64,000 bases of DNA from Epichloe hybrida. Its lineage: Eukaryota > Ascomycota > Sordariomycetes > Hypocreales > Clavicipitaceae. The notes beneath the pieces are model-generated. The model was not told where the DNA came from. It worked only from the letters and a program-made list of their open reading frames with translations, and ran no database searches. The stretch lies in assembly GCA_019022495.1 (NCBI GenBank), contig JAFEKR010000025.1, positions 682,001-746,000 on the forward strand, given 5' to 3'. A program made the translations under genes and the position numbers. Of this stretch, positions 35,424 to 48,384 are shown piece by piece. The first letter of the stretch is position 1. Each line of letters begins with the position of its first letter.

Positions 35424-37282
35424 ATGTCTACCCGCCCGACTACACCTGCCTCCCCCAAGAATGCGAAGTTCAAGTCGCCCGTGCCAGGTACCCCTGTGTT
35501 TGGCTGTGGTAAGGAGAATCAATACACCTTGCATTCAGATCATTTTTAACATTGATGATGCAGAGCACGTCCAGCTTTTACTCTCTCAGGGACAGGACGT
35601 CGTGAATAGCTCGATTGCACATTATAAAATGATTTTAAGAGGCATTTTTGATTCAACACCGATCGTACCACAGACATCAACGAATCCTGAAGGACGTCCG
35701 ATTACGTCTTTGACATCTAACTACCTCTGCTTGCAGTGCCCCACCACTGTCACTGAGGAAGACCGCCTCAGACATGGGACTAAAAAATCTCATCGGTTCT
35801 GTATGTTCAATGTGAAGAGAGACCAACACCTGGACTTGGAACTGACTTGTATTTAGACGTCGACTCCCGGAGTGGATCCCTGTATTGTCAAATATGTGAT
35901 GATTTGGTTTGGGACCCAACATTGGAAGAACTACGTGTTCGCAAGATTGGGACTGGATCCTTCTCCGGTACGTACTGTACGATATCAGCCAGTAATTAGC
36001 ATACAACGGGCGCATAATAACAAACACAATTTGAGAAGGGCGCAAACGAAAACATGACGAGCTCTTTACGGATTCGATAAAAGATGATCCTCGCTACATA
36101 AGTTCTAATACAACAACCTCATCTTGTCGAGCGAATGGCTTACGGGGCATCTACAACGCCGGTGCAACTTGCTATCAGAATGTTGTTCTTCAAAGTTTTC
36201 TGCATAACCCTCTCCTACGCAACTTCTATCTCAGCGATGGGCACCAAAGTAACGACTGTACAGTGCCTCACTGCCTCAGCTGCGCTATGGATGACATGTT
36301 TCAAGATTTCTACGCCCTGGAAAATACCAACGGTTATACAGCGGCAAACATTTTATCTGGATTTTGGATCTCTGAGAAGAAGGCATTTGAGAATCTTGTT
36401 ACCACGAAGGAGCAAGATGCCCATGAGTTCTTTCAATTTTTGGCCGAAGACTTACATGAGCGTAACGGAGATGGGAAGAAACCAGAGATAGGTTCTGAGC
36501 ATAGCTGCAACTGCATCGTTCATCAAACCTTCTATGGCAAGATGCAAACAACAACAACATGTCAAAATTGCAAAGGCACTACAAACACAGTACAGTCGTT
36601 CCTTGATCTGAGTCTTGGTTTAGATACATTGATGCAGAGAAGAGCCAAGAAAGTAGGTCAAAAGGCTCCAGTACTAACGCTGAACGACTGCTTGGATGAA
36701 GAATATGTCAAATTTGACAAATGCGAGTATCGCTGTCATAACTGCTCTTCAACGCAGCAAGCGAAACGATACACGAGTATCAAACGTTTGCCTAACGTTC
36801 TATCCATCCAACTCAAGGTAAGGAGTACGTTCAATAGCTGCAAAAGTTGCCCAAAGACTAACAGGTCATCCTTCAGCGATTTGAATATAAACAAGGTAGA
36901 CATGATCGAGCCGCGTCGAAGATTGATCATACAGTCCAATTTCCTTTGCAACTGAATATGTTGCCTTACACAAATAGAGTTCGTAATCGAGACAATCGAG
37001 AGAGCTTGGAGCTGGAGAGATCTTGCACATACGACTTGCTAAGCGTTATTGTCCATGTTGGAGAAATAGAGACTGGACATTACGTGTCGTATTGTCGCGT
37101 TAGCGACCAGGTGAGCTTGAACTCGCAATTTTTGCGGTTTGTGTCAAATCATTGTGAATTAACAAGGCCAATTTATCTAGTGGTTCAAATTCAATGATCA
37201 CAAGGTGGAATTAGCCACCATTTCGGAGGTTCTAGGTGCACAGGCCTACTTGTTATTTTATATAATCCGCTCTCTAGCCTAA
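35424..37282 (+). CDS. UBP8: SAGA deubiquitinase UBP8 (ubiquitin C-terminal hydrolase)
   Basis: Cysteine protease that removes ubiquitin from histone H2B within the SAGA coactivator. Six exons: 35424-35508, 35564-35800, 35857-35967, 36039-36817, 36877-37110, 37181-37282. They sum to 515 residues. The N-terminal ZnF-UBP domain shows YLCLQCPTTVTEE, HGTKKSHRFY and LYCQICDDLVWDP. The USP catalytic Cys box is GIYNAGATCYQNVVLQSF, then QDAHEFFQFL. A zinc ribbon (CQNC, CHNC) follows, then the His box GHYVSYCR, and the protein ends QAYLLFYIIRSLA. Introns of 55-71 bp have GT-AG ends and the phase adds up throughout. Slightly longer than yeast Ubp8 (471). The usual NMGATCFM is NAGATCYQ here; the catalytic Cys is kept. 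Convergent with EFM5. Confidence 0.93.
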
Positions 37283-37749
37283 AATATTTGCCAGTCAACT
37301 TGCATCGATAATAAATTATACCAACGCTTGAATTCGTCGAAGATTTGTTTTGAAACTTTCATCCCAGGGATCAACTTGATTTTAAAAAAAAAAAGGCCTA
37401 AGTAGGACAAGATTGTTCACTATGATACATGCCATCGATATTCTATCAGCACAAGACTTCATTCGTCGACAGTCAATGGCTCGCAATCGTCCCCAGGACG
37501 TGACAAAAATTCCTACGCATCGTGAATTGTTATTATTTCGATACGCTAGATAGCTCTTTGTATGGCTATATACTAATACTCCTACGAGTTCGTCAACAGG
37601 GAAAACCCTTCACATGGGAGAAAAAAACTCGTTGCCTCACTATCGTGGCGGCGCCGGCCCTGTGGCAGATCCCCTGCGTTGTGTTGCCTTCAGTGTGTGG
37701 TTGTTGCCAGCTTTCGCTTGCCAATGTAAATGATTTGACTTGAAAATGG
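37283..37749. other. Convergent spacer UBP8/EFM5
   Basis: Holds both 3' ends; an A12 tract lies near 37384. No gene seen. Confidence 0.4.
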
Positions 37750-39053
37750 CTAGGCCTTCCACGCCCACGCTGGACATTCAAAATTTGCGTAGCAATAGAA
37801 CTCATTGCTAAGTCCTCTAGTATGTCTAGGTTCGAAATTGGTAGTTCGAACGTTGAAAGAGCGATATAGTCTCGTCACCAAATATTCCATTCGTTCACCT
37901 GTGCAAACAATGACCCGTGGCAAGGGGATGGTGGGATCGTAAGTCTTCGACAACCAACGCACTGTAAGTGCAGCTATGAGGCATTAACGCGCATGCATGG
38001 TCAGATATAGGAGATCGAATGTTTCTGTTATAGACACAAACTCGGAGTCAACAGGAGTGATGTGTCTTCCGACGTACCTTTGGTCTGACAATCCTCACTA
38101 AGGAACGGCGGATCGCAAATGATGCTATCTAGACTTCCTTTCATGTCCCCTGATTTATTTGTCAACTTGAGGTTGCATTTGAATCGAGATAGCCAAATCT
38201 TGATAAGCGCAAAGGAAGCGGTTCATGAAGACAGGATACAATTAGGTACGATATTGTCGTAAATGGTTGCTTACCTGGAAGCTTGAGAGGTTGCTGATAA
38301 TCATAGTAGACGAATTCTGAGAAGATACCGAACCGATCGTCATGTTCTAGGAGCACGACTTTTGGGCGTTCATCAAATGGCAAATCTCGCTATTTTTTTC
38401 TGCTCCCATAGCCACATCAGAAGTGGCAATTCGGGCTACTTGTAAGCCACCTCCGTTCTTTGATTCTGTCTTGCCAGAGGCCGTGGTTCATGAAGTCCTC
38501 ACCAATTTATTTCGAAGTGCCACAAACACACTCGGCGCCGAAATGACACCAATCCTTGAATCGCAAGAAGTACCTTCCAGCAGTTGATCAGCCAGCAGTC
38601 CAGCAGTCTCATCAGAATACTATTAGCCCACCGCACGACGTCAGCTTCGAAAACACCATATTATGCTGACAAAGAGAAAGAGCCGGATAAGGAGGTAGGG
38701 TAGGCAAGGAGGGTGTGAAGGAGCAAGTAAGTATGCATCTAGCTCCTCTCAAGAAATTAAGCGCGTGAGAAGTGTCAAGGGCGCAAACGAAGTGTCAAAG
38801 CATACCCAAAATTGAGATTCGTTCCAGTCTTCCGCGAAAGCTTCCATTGACAACTGGGTGTCCTGTTCAGCTTGGGCTTTCAACTCATTGAACTTGGATT
38901 GGTGCGCGTCTCTTTCAGCGTTGAATTCAGCCAATGCTGCCTGTGCATGGGCAGACAACACCCTAACAAAGGACGTAAATCTAGTCAGTGCTGAGAAAGA
39001 GCCTGTTGGCAGGTTTCGAGTACTCACACTGGCTCGTCATCGTTGGTCATCAT
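37750..39053 (-). CDS. EFM5: eEF1A N-lysine methyltransferase EFM5
   Basis: SAM-dependent methyltransferase of the N6-adenine-methylase-like fold that methylates a lysine of translation elongation factor 1A. Six exons: 39053-39028, 38962-38806, 38619-38503, 38389-38275, 38149-38078, 37973-37750, totalling 236 residues. Visible motifs: EDWNESQFWYSDETA (phase-0 join), ISAPSVFVALRNKL, RPKVVLLEHDDRFGIF, IICDPPFLSEDCQTKAA (catalytic DPPF), RVIVCTGERM, and the family end RHTRGLSNEFYCYANFE. Length is close to yeast Efm5. Two ATGs stand in tandem at the start. Introns are 65-186 bp, unusually many for a 236-residue protein. Same strand as NUO-40, whose 3' end lies 522 bp upstream of the start. Confidence 0.9.
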
Positions 39054-39575
39054 GAGTTCAAATATAAAGTCACCACTATCTAGGGTAACCAAAGGAAGTC
39101 CGGGAAGGTGGGTTCTCCCCGTTCGCATGAGACTGGTTTTGATGTTTGTGTGATCAATCTTGCAAGCATTTCGAAGTGTGAGATGAAGGATTCACACAAA
39201 GACATGGAAATGTGGATCTAACCCACCTCGTCCTGCTTTGTCGCATGGACATCGATTGCGTTTCCCAGCGACATGTGTGGCAGAAATTCCAATTTCGGTC
39301 TGTTACTGTCACTTTCAACTTCCCAGTACAAGAGTGAATATAGATAGTATTGCAGCTACACACCGCCATATAGACATTAAGTAACAGTACGGTGTACATT
39401 TTAAGGGGCGAACAAAGTGAAGAAAACAGTACTAGATATAACAAATTGCCCACAATAGGTTGTATAATGTACACAATTTCCGACGAATAATCGAGTCGCG
39501 ACATTTGTGTACCTCCGCCGAGTTTCTGTCTTGTCAAGACCACACTTTTCCGAAAGGCCCCACCCATATAGTTAT
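39054..39575. other. EFM5 upstream / NUO-40 downstream region
   Basis: No supported gene. A minus-strand open frame (39154-39567) is hydrophobic and Cys-rich, without recognisable homology or codon pattern. Confidence 0.4.
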
Positions 39576-41144
39576 TTATAATTCATCCAGCACATGGATG
39601 TACTTCTTGTCCTCTCGCTTCTCCTTTTCCGTCGCTGGAGGCAAGTCGTAGTAATTCTGGCTTCTGAATCCTTGCTAAAAGAAAACGTCAGATGAGCGCT
39701 GGTGACATCGATGTGCGGGAAACATTACCAAGTAGTGATAGGTGAAGTTCGCGATGTCGCCGGGCTCGATACCGAGATCTTTGAATGTCTTGGCTGTGGG
39801 GTCAATAACCTGGTCCAAGAACTCACGCTCAACCTCGTCTGCCGACAATGTATGCCACCAAAGCGCCCTGTTCAAAACGCCGGCAATGGGCTTGAGAATG
39901 GCTTTAGGCACGTTGATATGCCGCCTCTTTTTGAAGATTTCCTTATCGACCATGGTGGCAATCTGACTCAAGCTGTACTCTTGGGGTCCGTACAGCTCAA
40001 ACGTCTCACCGACAGTTGAGTCATCGTACATCATTTTCTCCAAGGCAGCACCAACATCGATCGACTACGAAACCCACTTAGCGTTGAAGGATACTTTGGA
40101 GTTAGACGCAGTCGCTTACATGAACAGGCCAGTACCTTTCCTGCATGTTGTTCGCCGTAAAAAGGTTAAGAACAGATGCTAGCTTAAGCAACAAGTTATC
40201 TTCGAACCCGAACATTGGCGCTGGTCTGACAAGTGTAGTTTCGGGGAAAACAATTCTCGCAATTTGCTCGCCACGACCCTTTCTAGTGTCAGAATAATCG
40301 AGATAAGAACCCAAAGCTAGTTGACAAACCTTCGTAGCGTAGAATTCGGATGCAGATTGCGGGTTTGCACTGTGAGACGAGACATGTATGTATCGGTCCA
40401 CATCGTATTTTGCGACAGCTTCGACAATTCGCTCAGTGCCTTCTACATGAACATCTTCGAGTGAGAAATTTCTGACAGAGGTGGTTAACAGAGTGAATTA
40501 TTTTCTAAGGCAACATAGAAGCGTACTTTGTCGGGTAATCACGACCGACTAAATTGTAGACGACATCGGAATGTCTAACACTGGCTTCGATCGAGGAAGT
40601 GTTGCGAAGATCGTACTCCTAAGTCAAATTAATAGGGAGCAAAGGATCCTTGAGCGGGCACGCTGGGTTCACCACGTACGACAAACACGATGCGGCCGAG
40701 ATCACCTGTGACTTTCAAATGTCGCTTGGTCATCTCTTCACGAAATGGAACTACAACTGTGCATCCTTGACGAGCTGTGCTGTAATAAGCATATGATTCC
40801 CTACGAAAGAAAGGGTATTGCATGTACCTAGTCGATTGACAATGTACCGCCCTAGTTGCCCGGTTGCGCCAAATACTGTCGCTGTATGGCCTGGAGCAAT
40901 TGTAAGCATTGGACATCGGCAAGAGCTGAGTAAGCCAAGTACCTCCAAGAGACGATCTAAATGGCCATCTCTATTAGTGATTGTCATAATGACTACTTGT
41001 GCAAGCCTTGACTCACCGTCCACCTTCGACTCGAAGAGTCGGCTTGCCAGTCCTTGTGATGGAAACATCAGAAAGCCATCGTCTGCAAATGGTATTGTGC
41101 GCGGCTTGACGCGCTGGCCGCACAGCATATAAAGGGGAATACAT
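39576..41144 (-). CDS. nuo-40: NADH:ubiquinone oxidoreductase 40-kDa subunit (NDUFA9 / NUO-40)
   Basis: Accessory subunit of mitochondrial complex I with an SDR-type NADPH-binding fold. Eight exons: 41144-41017, 40925-40828, 40774-40680, 40618-40527, 40471-40330, 40278-40120, 40064-39729, 39674-39576, giving 382 residues. Residues 1-25 form a Met-start, Arg-rich presequence (MYSPLYAVRPARQAAHN). Nucleotide site: TVFGATGQLGRYIVNRLA. Further family blocks: VVVPFREEMTKRHLKV, HSDVVYNLVGRDYPTKN, RYIHVSSHSANP, TLVRPAPMFGFEDN. The second exon's acceptor (40926) is the weakest call: it adds about 8 residues between VEGGR and GHTATVFG relative to what I recall of Neurospora. An ATG 54 bp farther upstream (41198) is in frame but spoils the presequence. 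Divergent to RPN9. Confidence 0.92.
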
Positions 41145-41536
41145 CACCAAAATCTCTTTGCTTGATGATCGGAGGTTGTAGCACCCTTTCGAGGTCATCG
41201 CTATTAGGCTCCCAAAAGCTTGTGGTGCAGATATACGACGGAGAGAATTGCTGCTCGCATCACGTGATTTATCCCCTGACAGTACGGCAAATACAACATG
41301 CTAGTTGAGTGAGCATATGGGACTTCTTGACAATAGGTAACATTCTAGGCTGCTGGAGCCATCAAAAAGCCTTTCTTCGATCACGTATTGTCCACGACTT
41401 CCAACTGCATTCGTGACTCAAGGAAACTTGTAACCATACTGGTGCAATCACTGGAGATCTCCTGTACTGTCATCGTGCACGCAATAAAACTCAACACGTC
41501 GCGCAGCCTATCAGTTTTCGTACACTGTCTCTCAAC
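41145..41536. promoter_or_regulatory. Shared divergent promoter NUO-40/RPN9
   Basis: 392 bp between the two start codons. I looked for a GGTGGCAAA proteasome (PACE) element and found none. Any regulation of the two genes together is speculative. Confidence 0.4.
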
Positions 41537-42806
41537 ATGATGACGACTGAAACGATTCCCGACTTCCTAGCTGAGCAAAGAGAAAGAGCAGTAGAGGAAC
41601 TGCAGGCTTTGGTTCTGGACTTCGAAACATATTGGGAGCGCAAGCTTTGGCACCAGCTTACGGATTCACTCGTTCAATTCTTTAGCAACCCGAAAAGTGC
41701 ACCACAGCGTCTGGCGTTCTACAAGGTTTTTATCTTGAAGTTTGCTGACAAAATAAATCAACTCAAGCTCGTAGATCTCGCTTTGAAAGCGGCTACACAG
41801 TGCAAAGGTAAATGAACATTTCCTCCGTCAAGACAAAGATTATAACATACAGTCGCGCTAACCCTTTAAACAGATGATCAAGAACGGCTGTCCTTCTTGT
41901 CCTCTGTCGTAAAGAAAGTCGACAACGATAATTCGCAAGATGCTTTTGTATTCGCTTCTGTCGCCGTATCGCGCGTTAAACTGAGTTTGAACAACCTCGA
42001 CGATGCGAGGCGGGACCTCGATATCGCTGAGAAGATCCTTGATTCTTTTGATTCAGTTGAAACGGTCGTACACGCAGCGTTCTATGATGCCAATGCAGGC
42101 TACTACCAGGTATGTGCCTTTTCTGCGCGTCGGTCTATTAAGCTAAAAACTTTGACTATAGCGAAAAATGGATTTTGCAAACTATTATCGAACCTCACTC
42201 CTGTACCTCGCCTGTATCGACTTATCCTCACTTTCCGACGAAGAGCGTCACAGACGAGCTTACTATCTGAGCGTGGCTGCCCTAGTCTCAAATAGTATCT
42301 ATAACTTCGGAGAACTCTTACTACATCCTATACTTGATGCTCTAGCACGCAGTGACGACGACGCCTGGCTGCGAGAGTTGTTATTTGCTTTTAACCGGGG
42401 TGATCTCGCCGCTTACGATGCTCTGTCAGACAATATCTCATCGAACAAACTATTGAATGAGCACTCGACCCATCTGCGACAAAAAATATATCTCGCCGCT
42501 CTCACAGAAGCTGTTTTCCGGCGACCGCCACACGATCGAGCTATGACTTTCGTAACCATCGCGCAAGAAACGAAGGTTCAACAAAATGAAATTGAACATC
42601 TGTTCATGAAAGCTCTTAGCCTGGGATTACTCCGGGGCACGATTGATCAAGTTGGCCAAGTCGCCCATATCACCTGGGTACAGCCCAAAGTGCTAGACAT
42701 GAAGCAGATTGGCAACATGCGTCAGCGCCTTCTTGAATGGGACTCTAACGTCAATCAGCTCGGCAATTGGATCGAATCTGCTGGTAAAGATGTGTGGGCG
42801 GCATGA
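41537..42806 (+). CDS. RPN9: 26S proteasome regulatory subunit RPN9 (PSMD13)
   Basis: Non-ATPase subunit of the 19S lid. Exons 41537-41807, 41874-42109 and 42162-42806 give 383 residues; introns are 66 and 52 bp. The sequence is an alpha-helical repeat N-terminus with FYKVFILKFADKINQLKLV, then HAAFYDANAGYYQ, KMDFANYYRTSLLYLACIDL, and a C-terminal PCI/winged-helix domain: IYLAALTEAVFRRPPHDR, FVTIAQETK, EIEHLFMKALSLGL, IDQV..VAHITWVQPKVLD. Length matches yeast Rpn9 (393). A second in-frame ATG follows the first. Convergent with GAA1, whose stop lies 294 bp on. Confidence 0.94.
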
Positions 42807-43100
42807 AGGGCGGATGAGCTTGGTAAATTTACATTTCATGCTGGAGGTACAGTTGGTTTGCTAAGAGCCTCGCAGTCATGCATGCTCAGCCAAGCATGGA
42901 TGGGACGTGCCCAACGCGGCTCCATGCCTTGCATTCAAGTGTCAAACAGACTCAAGCGAGGTCGACAACACCAGCTGTAGACTTTGATAGGCTTGTCAAC
43001 AAGATAATGTACATAATTTAAATAAATACAACATTGCAGAGGCTGAATAATATCTCAGATAGAAGAAACTCGTCATGCTGTTGGCAACCCCGAAACAACG

Positions 43101-45222
43101 CTAGCTCGAGTCAAAGATATTGATCATAGCAATGAGCCAGGCCGGCCACCATATGCACCATACTACGATAGGGGTGTACATGGCCCAAACATTCCACCCG
43201 AAACTTGCTTCTCGCAGCAACTCTGAAATGGGCAAGTCAGAGAGCCGAGCTGAAACATAAAGAACGACTGGGGGTGCAATCGCACTCAGTAAGCCAGCGA
43301 CAGAGTACTTGGAAATGTTGGTTTTACAAGGTTGCACAAAACTCAGTGGGCTAGCAAGTATCCCAACCAGAAATGCAAGAGAGAAATTCAATGTTGCCAA
43401 GGTGGCCAACGCCATTCCGAGGACAAGTAAGGAAAACGACTTCGTCACCTGAAAATGCTGTGAGCTCGTTGTAAAAAAGTTCGAAAGAAACTGTGCTAAT
43501 ATGGGAGGTAGAATTGCCGAGCCAAGACAAAAGATGGCGAAAGCGGCTGGAAGTAGCTGTAGATGCGAGTGTCAGCGAAGGGCCGAGGAATACAAAACCA
43601 GGATATGAGAGCACACTCACAGGGCCGTCTACACTGTTGAATACACACAGCGGCACAATCGATGCGGCGTGACAACCTGCTACAATTCCCAAAGGAAGGA
43701 AAAGATTTCGCTCCCCTGGTCGAGCTGTTGGTAAACAGACTACAGCTCCTCTCGGCACGGCCTTTTCCTTGCCTGCTCGCTGAGTGCTCCCAAGTTTCAG
43801 TCCTCGAGCAGAGAGGGTGGGCTGTCCGCTCTTAACCCATAAAGAAATGGCCATGATGGTGAAGTTGGCAGCCAACAGCATTGCGCTTGGAAGATAGGTA
43901 CCTATGCTGACGAAACGGTCTCGCTGCATTAACAAATAAAAGAAAAAACTCTGATGCAGGTGCTCCAGCAGATTGTTCAGACTCCTAAATGTCCCTTCAA
44001 TGACACGTCCCATTGCCATTTCATCGTGCCAACCGTTGCCGTATGGCTGAAGAGTTACAGCATCAATATGGTATGGTATGAAACTGCTGTGAGGCCCCGT
44101 CCCAATACCCAGCCCTTGCTTCAACATGCCACGGAGCATCGTTGTCAGGCGGTGATGGTATGAGTCGTCGTGGTTATGCATGCCTTGAATGGCTGTTTGC
44201 ATGCCCATCTGACCGCCCGCCACGTTTACAATGGAGTTTATCAGGTCCAAGTTGGGTAGCTGTCCGTTTATACCGTCGTAAACGATATGTATTCCGCCAA
44301 ACAGCTGATCAGAGGGATAGTCGATAGCAATTGCACCTTGCAAAGCGCCAGATTTGAGAGGTAACGAGGCTACATTGTGAGTATCATGAGCATCGTGATA
44401 TGCGTCCACCCACGCTTGGGTGCCCGTGCGGCTATTTGGCGGTACGAGAATGATTATATCCTTGGACCACAGAGACCAGCCTGCGAAATCCATCAGTAAT
44501 TTACAGCTAAGGTCACTGCATGCTTGAACTAATTGGAGAAGCCAAACCGTACGCTTGAAATATCGCGCCAATGTCAACGCTAGAGCAACACCATTTCGGT
44601 TGAACAAGCCATCGATGTTTTTCCAAGCTGCCACCAAAACTATTGCCTCTGTGGCATCTCCTCGGGGAGCTTGCAATATCCCATACAGATTCTCGCCATT
44701 GTAAGTCTCGCCAGCGGAATGGTACGTGTAGTTCTGTCTGCCAATCTTAATCCCCACTGCGCTGAGTACGCTCTCCAGATGATTGTTGATTCTGTACCAG
44801 TAAGCCTCGACTCGCCATTATAACAGTGAGCAAGATTGTTAGAATACTCACTCGTGATTGCTCTCGTCGATCAATGTATCTAGTTCGCGTCTATGGGCTC
44901 GGAGAATATTGTGCTCGCTACCACCAAAATATGTGTGAACTTGGCCGGGGAGTAAAGCATTTTCGGAAATGTACGTTTTTCGCGAGTAATGGTCAAGCGG
45001 TAAAAGGATGAGCCAAATTACGCCGACTAGAATACACAAAAGTGATAAGTAGGGAGGAAGCTGGAGCATCCGGGGGTCACGGCGCAAGGAGAGCGCCGAT
45101 GCTAACGTCGATTACGGTCCTTGAAGTTAGTGATGCAGTTTGATTATGCAATGGCCAAGAGAAGATGGAACCTGGAACCTTTGATTCCAAGATACGTTGT
45201 ACTTACATAATAGTCTTGACAT
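43101..45222 (-). CDS. GAA1: GPI transamidase subunit GAA1
   Basis: Endoplasmic-reticulum membrane subunit of the complex that attaches GPI anchors to proteins. Exons 45222-45207, 45101-44852, 44791-43621 and 43556-43101 give 630 residues. The first exon is only 16 bp (MSRLL + T); it is chosen because the downstream frame has no ATG before RRDPRMLQLPPYL. Seen: an N-terminal membrane segment (LSLLCILVGVIWLILLPL), RKTYISENALLPGQVHTYFG, the M28-peptidase-like luminal domain with QAPRGDATEAIVLVAAW, and several C-terminal membrane helices ending AWLIAMINIFDSS. The last intron is needed to keep frame into LLPAAFAIFCLGSAILPP. Head-to-tail with RBD2 upstream. Confidence 0.93.
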
Positions 45223-45995
45223 GTCAGCGGTACCGTAAGATGAAGTTGGGTTGCGAAGAGCTCTTGTTGCACTGGAATTATAATACAAGGAGCAATCAAG
45301 GACGTTCGTTCCTGGGCAGGGATTGTAGCTAGCTACCAGCCTACCTGCCTAAGTATCTCGGTACCTGGGTAGGCCCGTCGGTGGAACACATCACTCAGAC
45401 GTGATAGCAGCAAGAGAGCTTGCAATTATCGGGGTCTGAGGGTCCAACAAGGATCCACTAAAACCTGGCCCTCTTTAAGAAACCATGGTCGGTGATATAA
45501 TACATATCCATTTGAAGTTCAAAGCAATAGGGGAAATGATTTACTTGTGTTTTGAACGCCCTTAATAGAGCACTGTCTCCTTCCATGCACCGTAAGATTA
45601 TGTCACCCATACACGAAGGGATTGTACGACGAGGGTTACTGATTCCTCAAGCTGGTGGTCTTGGTGTTGGAAGCACATGTCAATCGACTTTCGTAGACCG
45701 ATTTCGCAATCACGAGGGATCGAATCTGCCTTCAAAACGTAGACCATCGTAGACCCTTGGACGTCTACAACGCTGTTGATCAAGACAGATATTTGATTTA
45801 AATCACACGGGAGCACAACTCACTTTTGGAGTTCTGTCTAAGATCATGCTGCGTAGGACAAAATATATCCGTGAACTCCGAGGCCATGCATAACATCGAA
45901 ATGGATCGAACATTTCCCCGCCTACTCCACATCTAGATATCGTACAATAATTATTTCGCCTCATTTCGATGCTATCGATCCTGTCATGCACGTCC
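45223..45995. other. GAA1 promoter and RBD2 3' flank
   Basis: 773 bp, with no supported gene. Two overlapping open frames near 45550-45820 lack recognisable features. An AGGTAGGC/GGTACC-rich patch lies near 45330-45380. Confidence 0.4.
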
Positions 45996-47039
45996 TTAGG
46001 GGCCATGACGCTGAGCATTGCCCACCAAATCGGAAGCTGCACTGTTTCCCGTTCGTGTCGTGGATGGCAGGACCCCAAATCGGCCGTAGGTCTTCTGATC
46101 GATACTCACATAGTGAGGAAGTACTGATAGCAGATTGAGTCGAGTTTCTATCCATCTCAATGCCCACTCAGGGGGGGCGACGAATTTGAGATAGCCTAGA
46201 CCACCTGAACGTGTGGGATGAGTACAATTCGTTGGTCAAAACAGATCGGGCTGACGTACAAATATATCCTACCGCTACCCCACAAAGATGGCCCAACAAA
46301 CTCGTGTTAGGTATCAGCGCAGCCACAACAAAAATCATAAACAACGGAGTTGTCCATGTTGGAATGTGGTACGTTCCAATGATGATGTGCGGGTTCGACC
46401 TGTAAGTTCGAATCCCTTCCATACCCAGAAGCAGAAACACCCACATACTGTTGGTGTAGTATTAGCTCTTTCCTTTTTGGACTCGATGTGGTCGCGCAAT
46501 CACTCCTACCTGGCTCCCATGACGCTCGTGTTTTCTCTCAGGATTCCTCGCTCAATTGCAACATAAAAAAGAGCAGGAACCGTAGTCAATGCTAATTTCT
46601 TATTAGATCATTTTCCTACCAATTCGCTATTAGAACAAGGAGGTCTTACGGCCGAAAAATAAAGCCAGGCTAGTGAGCGTTCCGTACTCATTCTCGAACC
46701 TTTCCATAAGGGGGGTTAAGGCGACGAGGTTGAGAATCGCATGGATTAGATTGAGGTGAATCAGAGGAAAGGTTGATAACCGATATGCTGATTTATGTTA
46801 GTTGACTTATTACAATGAATATCGTAACGCCTCGCATTTAACGGCAAGCTTGGGAGTTCACCTGTTGCGAAAGTGATCTCATCCGGAATTAACGAGCCCC
46901 ATAGTTGTATATTCCACAGCGAAGGGAAGCTTAGGATCCAGAATACCGCTATCAACAATATGATGGCTCGAGTAAACAAGGGTAATCGGAAGATGTATGA
47001 CCGGGCTCGCGCAGCGCTGAAACCTTGAATATTGGGCAT
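45996..47039 (-). CDS. RBD2: Rhomboid-family intramembrane protease RBD2
   Basis: Polytopic membrane protein of the rhomboid superfamily, Golgi/ER type in fungi. Exons 47039-46862, 46787-46650, 46591-46510, 46447-46260 and 46204-45996 give 264 residues. Five to six hydrophobic segments are visible (for example TRAIILLIAVFWILSF, PLFMIFVVAALIP). Catalytic candidates are Ser in VMGASMWVFLLLGME and His in LLGHLCGVAVGYIC. The FPLIHLNLIHAILNLVALTP block and the tail HYVSIDQKTYGRFGVLP are typical of the fungal family. The tail contains a GTGAGT..CAG string that could pass for an intron, but removing it would delete conserved residues, so I kept it. Same strand as GAA1 and aconitase. Confidence 0.9.
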
Positions 47040-48384
47040 TGCTTGGATTTTCGTGAGTCCCTGGTCGATAGCAGGGTAGTGGATTATCCTGAGTAGAAAA
47101 CCCTTCGCCTAGACTAAAGCTAGTGAAGGATCATGAAGGACCAAAGTAAAATGAAGGGATATGATCAATTTTGTTGCTCAATCTTCAGCCATGCCTTGCA
47201 AATTGCGTCGCATAACAACCGTTGGAGCTCCAAGCTGGGAAAGGAATCCGGGTACTCTGTACCCGCGTTGACATTAGTAACCAAAGGGGAACACGAGTAT
47301 CAGCCTATCTCCACGTGATCCGACGCTAGGCCCCCGGTTGGGGGGGCGCATGGTGACTTCCCACAGCCAATGACCCCAAAAAAAAAAATCAATTAAAAAT
47401 CAATATGGCGTGGCAGCACAATCTTAGAATATTACTGCTTTTTTTCTTTCCCTGAAGCTGCTTTCCTTGCACGAACGATTGCTACTAACGTGACAGATGC
47501 CTTAACAGAAAACAAACTGCACAGCATTACTGGCTAATAAGCAATGCGGGCAATAATTACGTAATTTGTAATTCATAGTGATGGGTTTGCAATGTGACGC
47601 GCGATGTACTCTAGTGAGTGAACAAGCTTCTAGTTATAGAATACCGCAAAATCGCAATGAGTGAGGCCAACAGTGGTAGGGATAAACTAGTGCAGCACAA
47701 TGACAATTGATTTTCATGGGATTCTATTCTCGCTTCTTAAGCTATTAAGACTAACCCATTGTCATGTAATGCAATATATCGCGCCGCATTACAGGGTGTC
47801 ATAATACGTTAATACGTTAATATACATAACAAAATACCGTAATATACTGTAATATATATGGTGATGTAGTGTGGACTAGGGAGTACTAAAGCTGAAGGGG
47901 GAAAAAGCGTGGTCTTTATCAACGGTTATTGTTAACACAATGAATTCAGTAAAAAGTACTTGTACACCAAATATGCTGGCTATACCCAGCCGGAATAACT
48001 TTGATTGACTTTACAAGCTTAGGAAGTACACTACAAGATATAGTGGGGATTTATACACGAGGAAACATCGTTATACATGCTTATCATGGGCGCCTAACTC
48101 GCAAGAAGGCTTAGCAAGCCGGGTCCTCTCGTGCTGAAAGAGCGTTATACAAAGCGCGAAACCATTAGCATGTCTAGCTGGCAATCATATAATTGGAAGA
48201 TCGTCATAGTATTTCAGTTTATACAGACTACGTATGAAATTACAGGATACCAGTACCGATCGATCTCATCATCCACGCACGATCTTGTCTCATCTCAATG
48301 GCGTACGACCATAACTCTTCGAAGCCACTACTTCAAACCGATTATCATCATTTCTTTTCGTACTTTTTCGATGTTTAACCACAA
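47040..48384. other. RBD2 promoter / aconitase 3' flank
   Basis: 1345 bp without a supported gene. It contains a G7 run and A9 run near 47340-47390, and a short imperfect TAATACGT / AATATAC repeat near 47810-47860. A TA-rich microsatellite-like patch is the only structure seen. Confidence 0.45.

Noticed and set aside
46050..46110. Extra intron in the last RBD2 exon (GTGAGT..CAG)
   Set aside because: Removal would delete the conserved VSIDQ before KTYGRFGVLP; the frame is good without it.
46380..46412. GTTCGAATCC string resembling a tRNA B box
   Set aside because: It lies in an RBD2 coding exon and no A box or cloverleaf arms fit around it.
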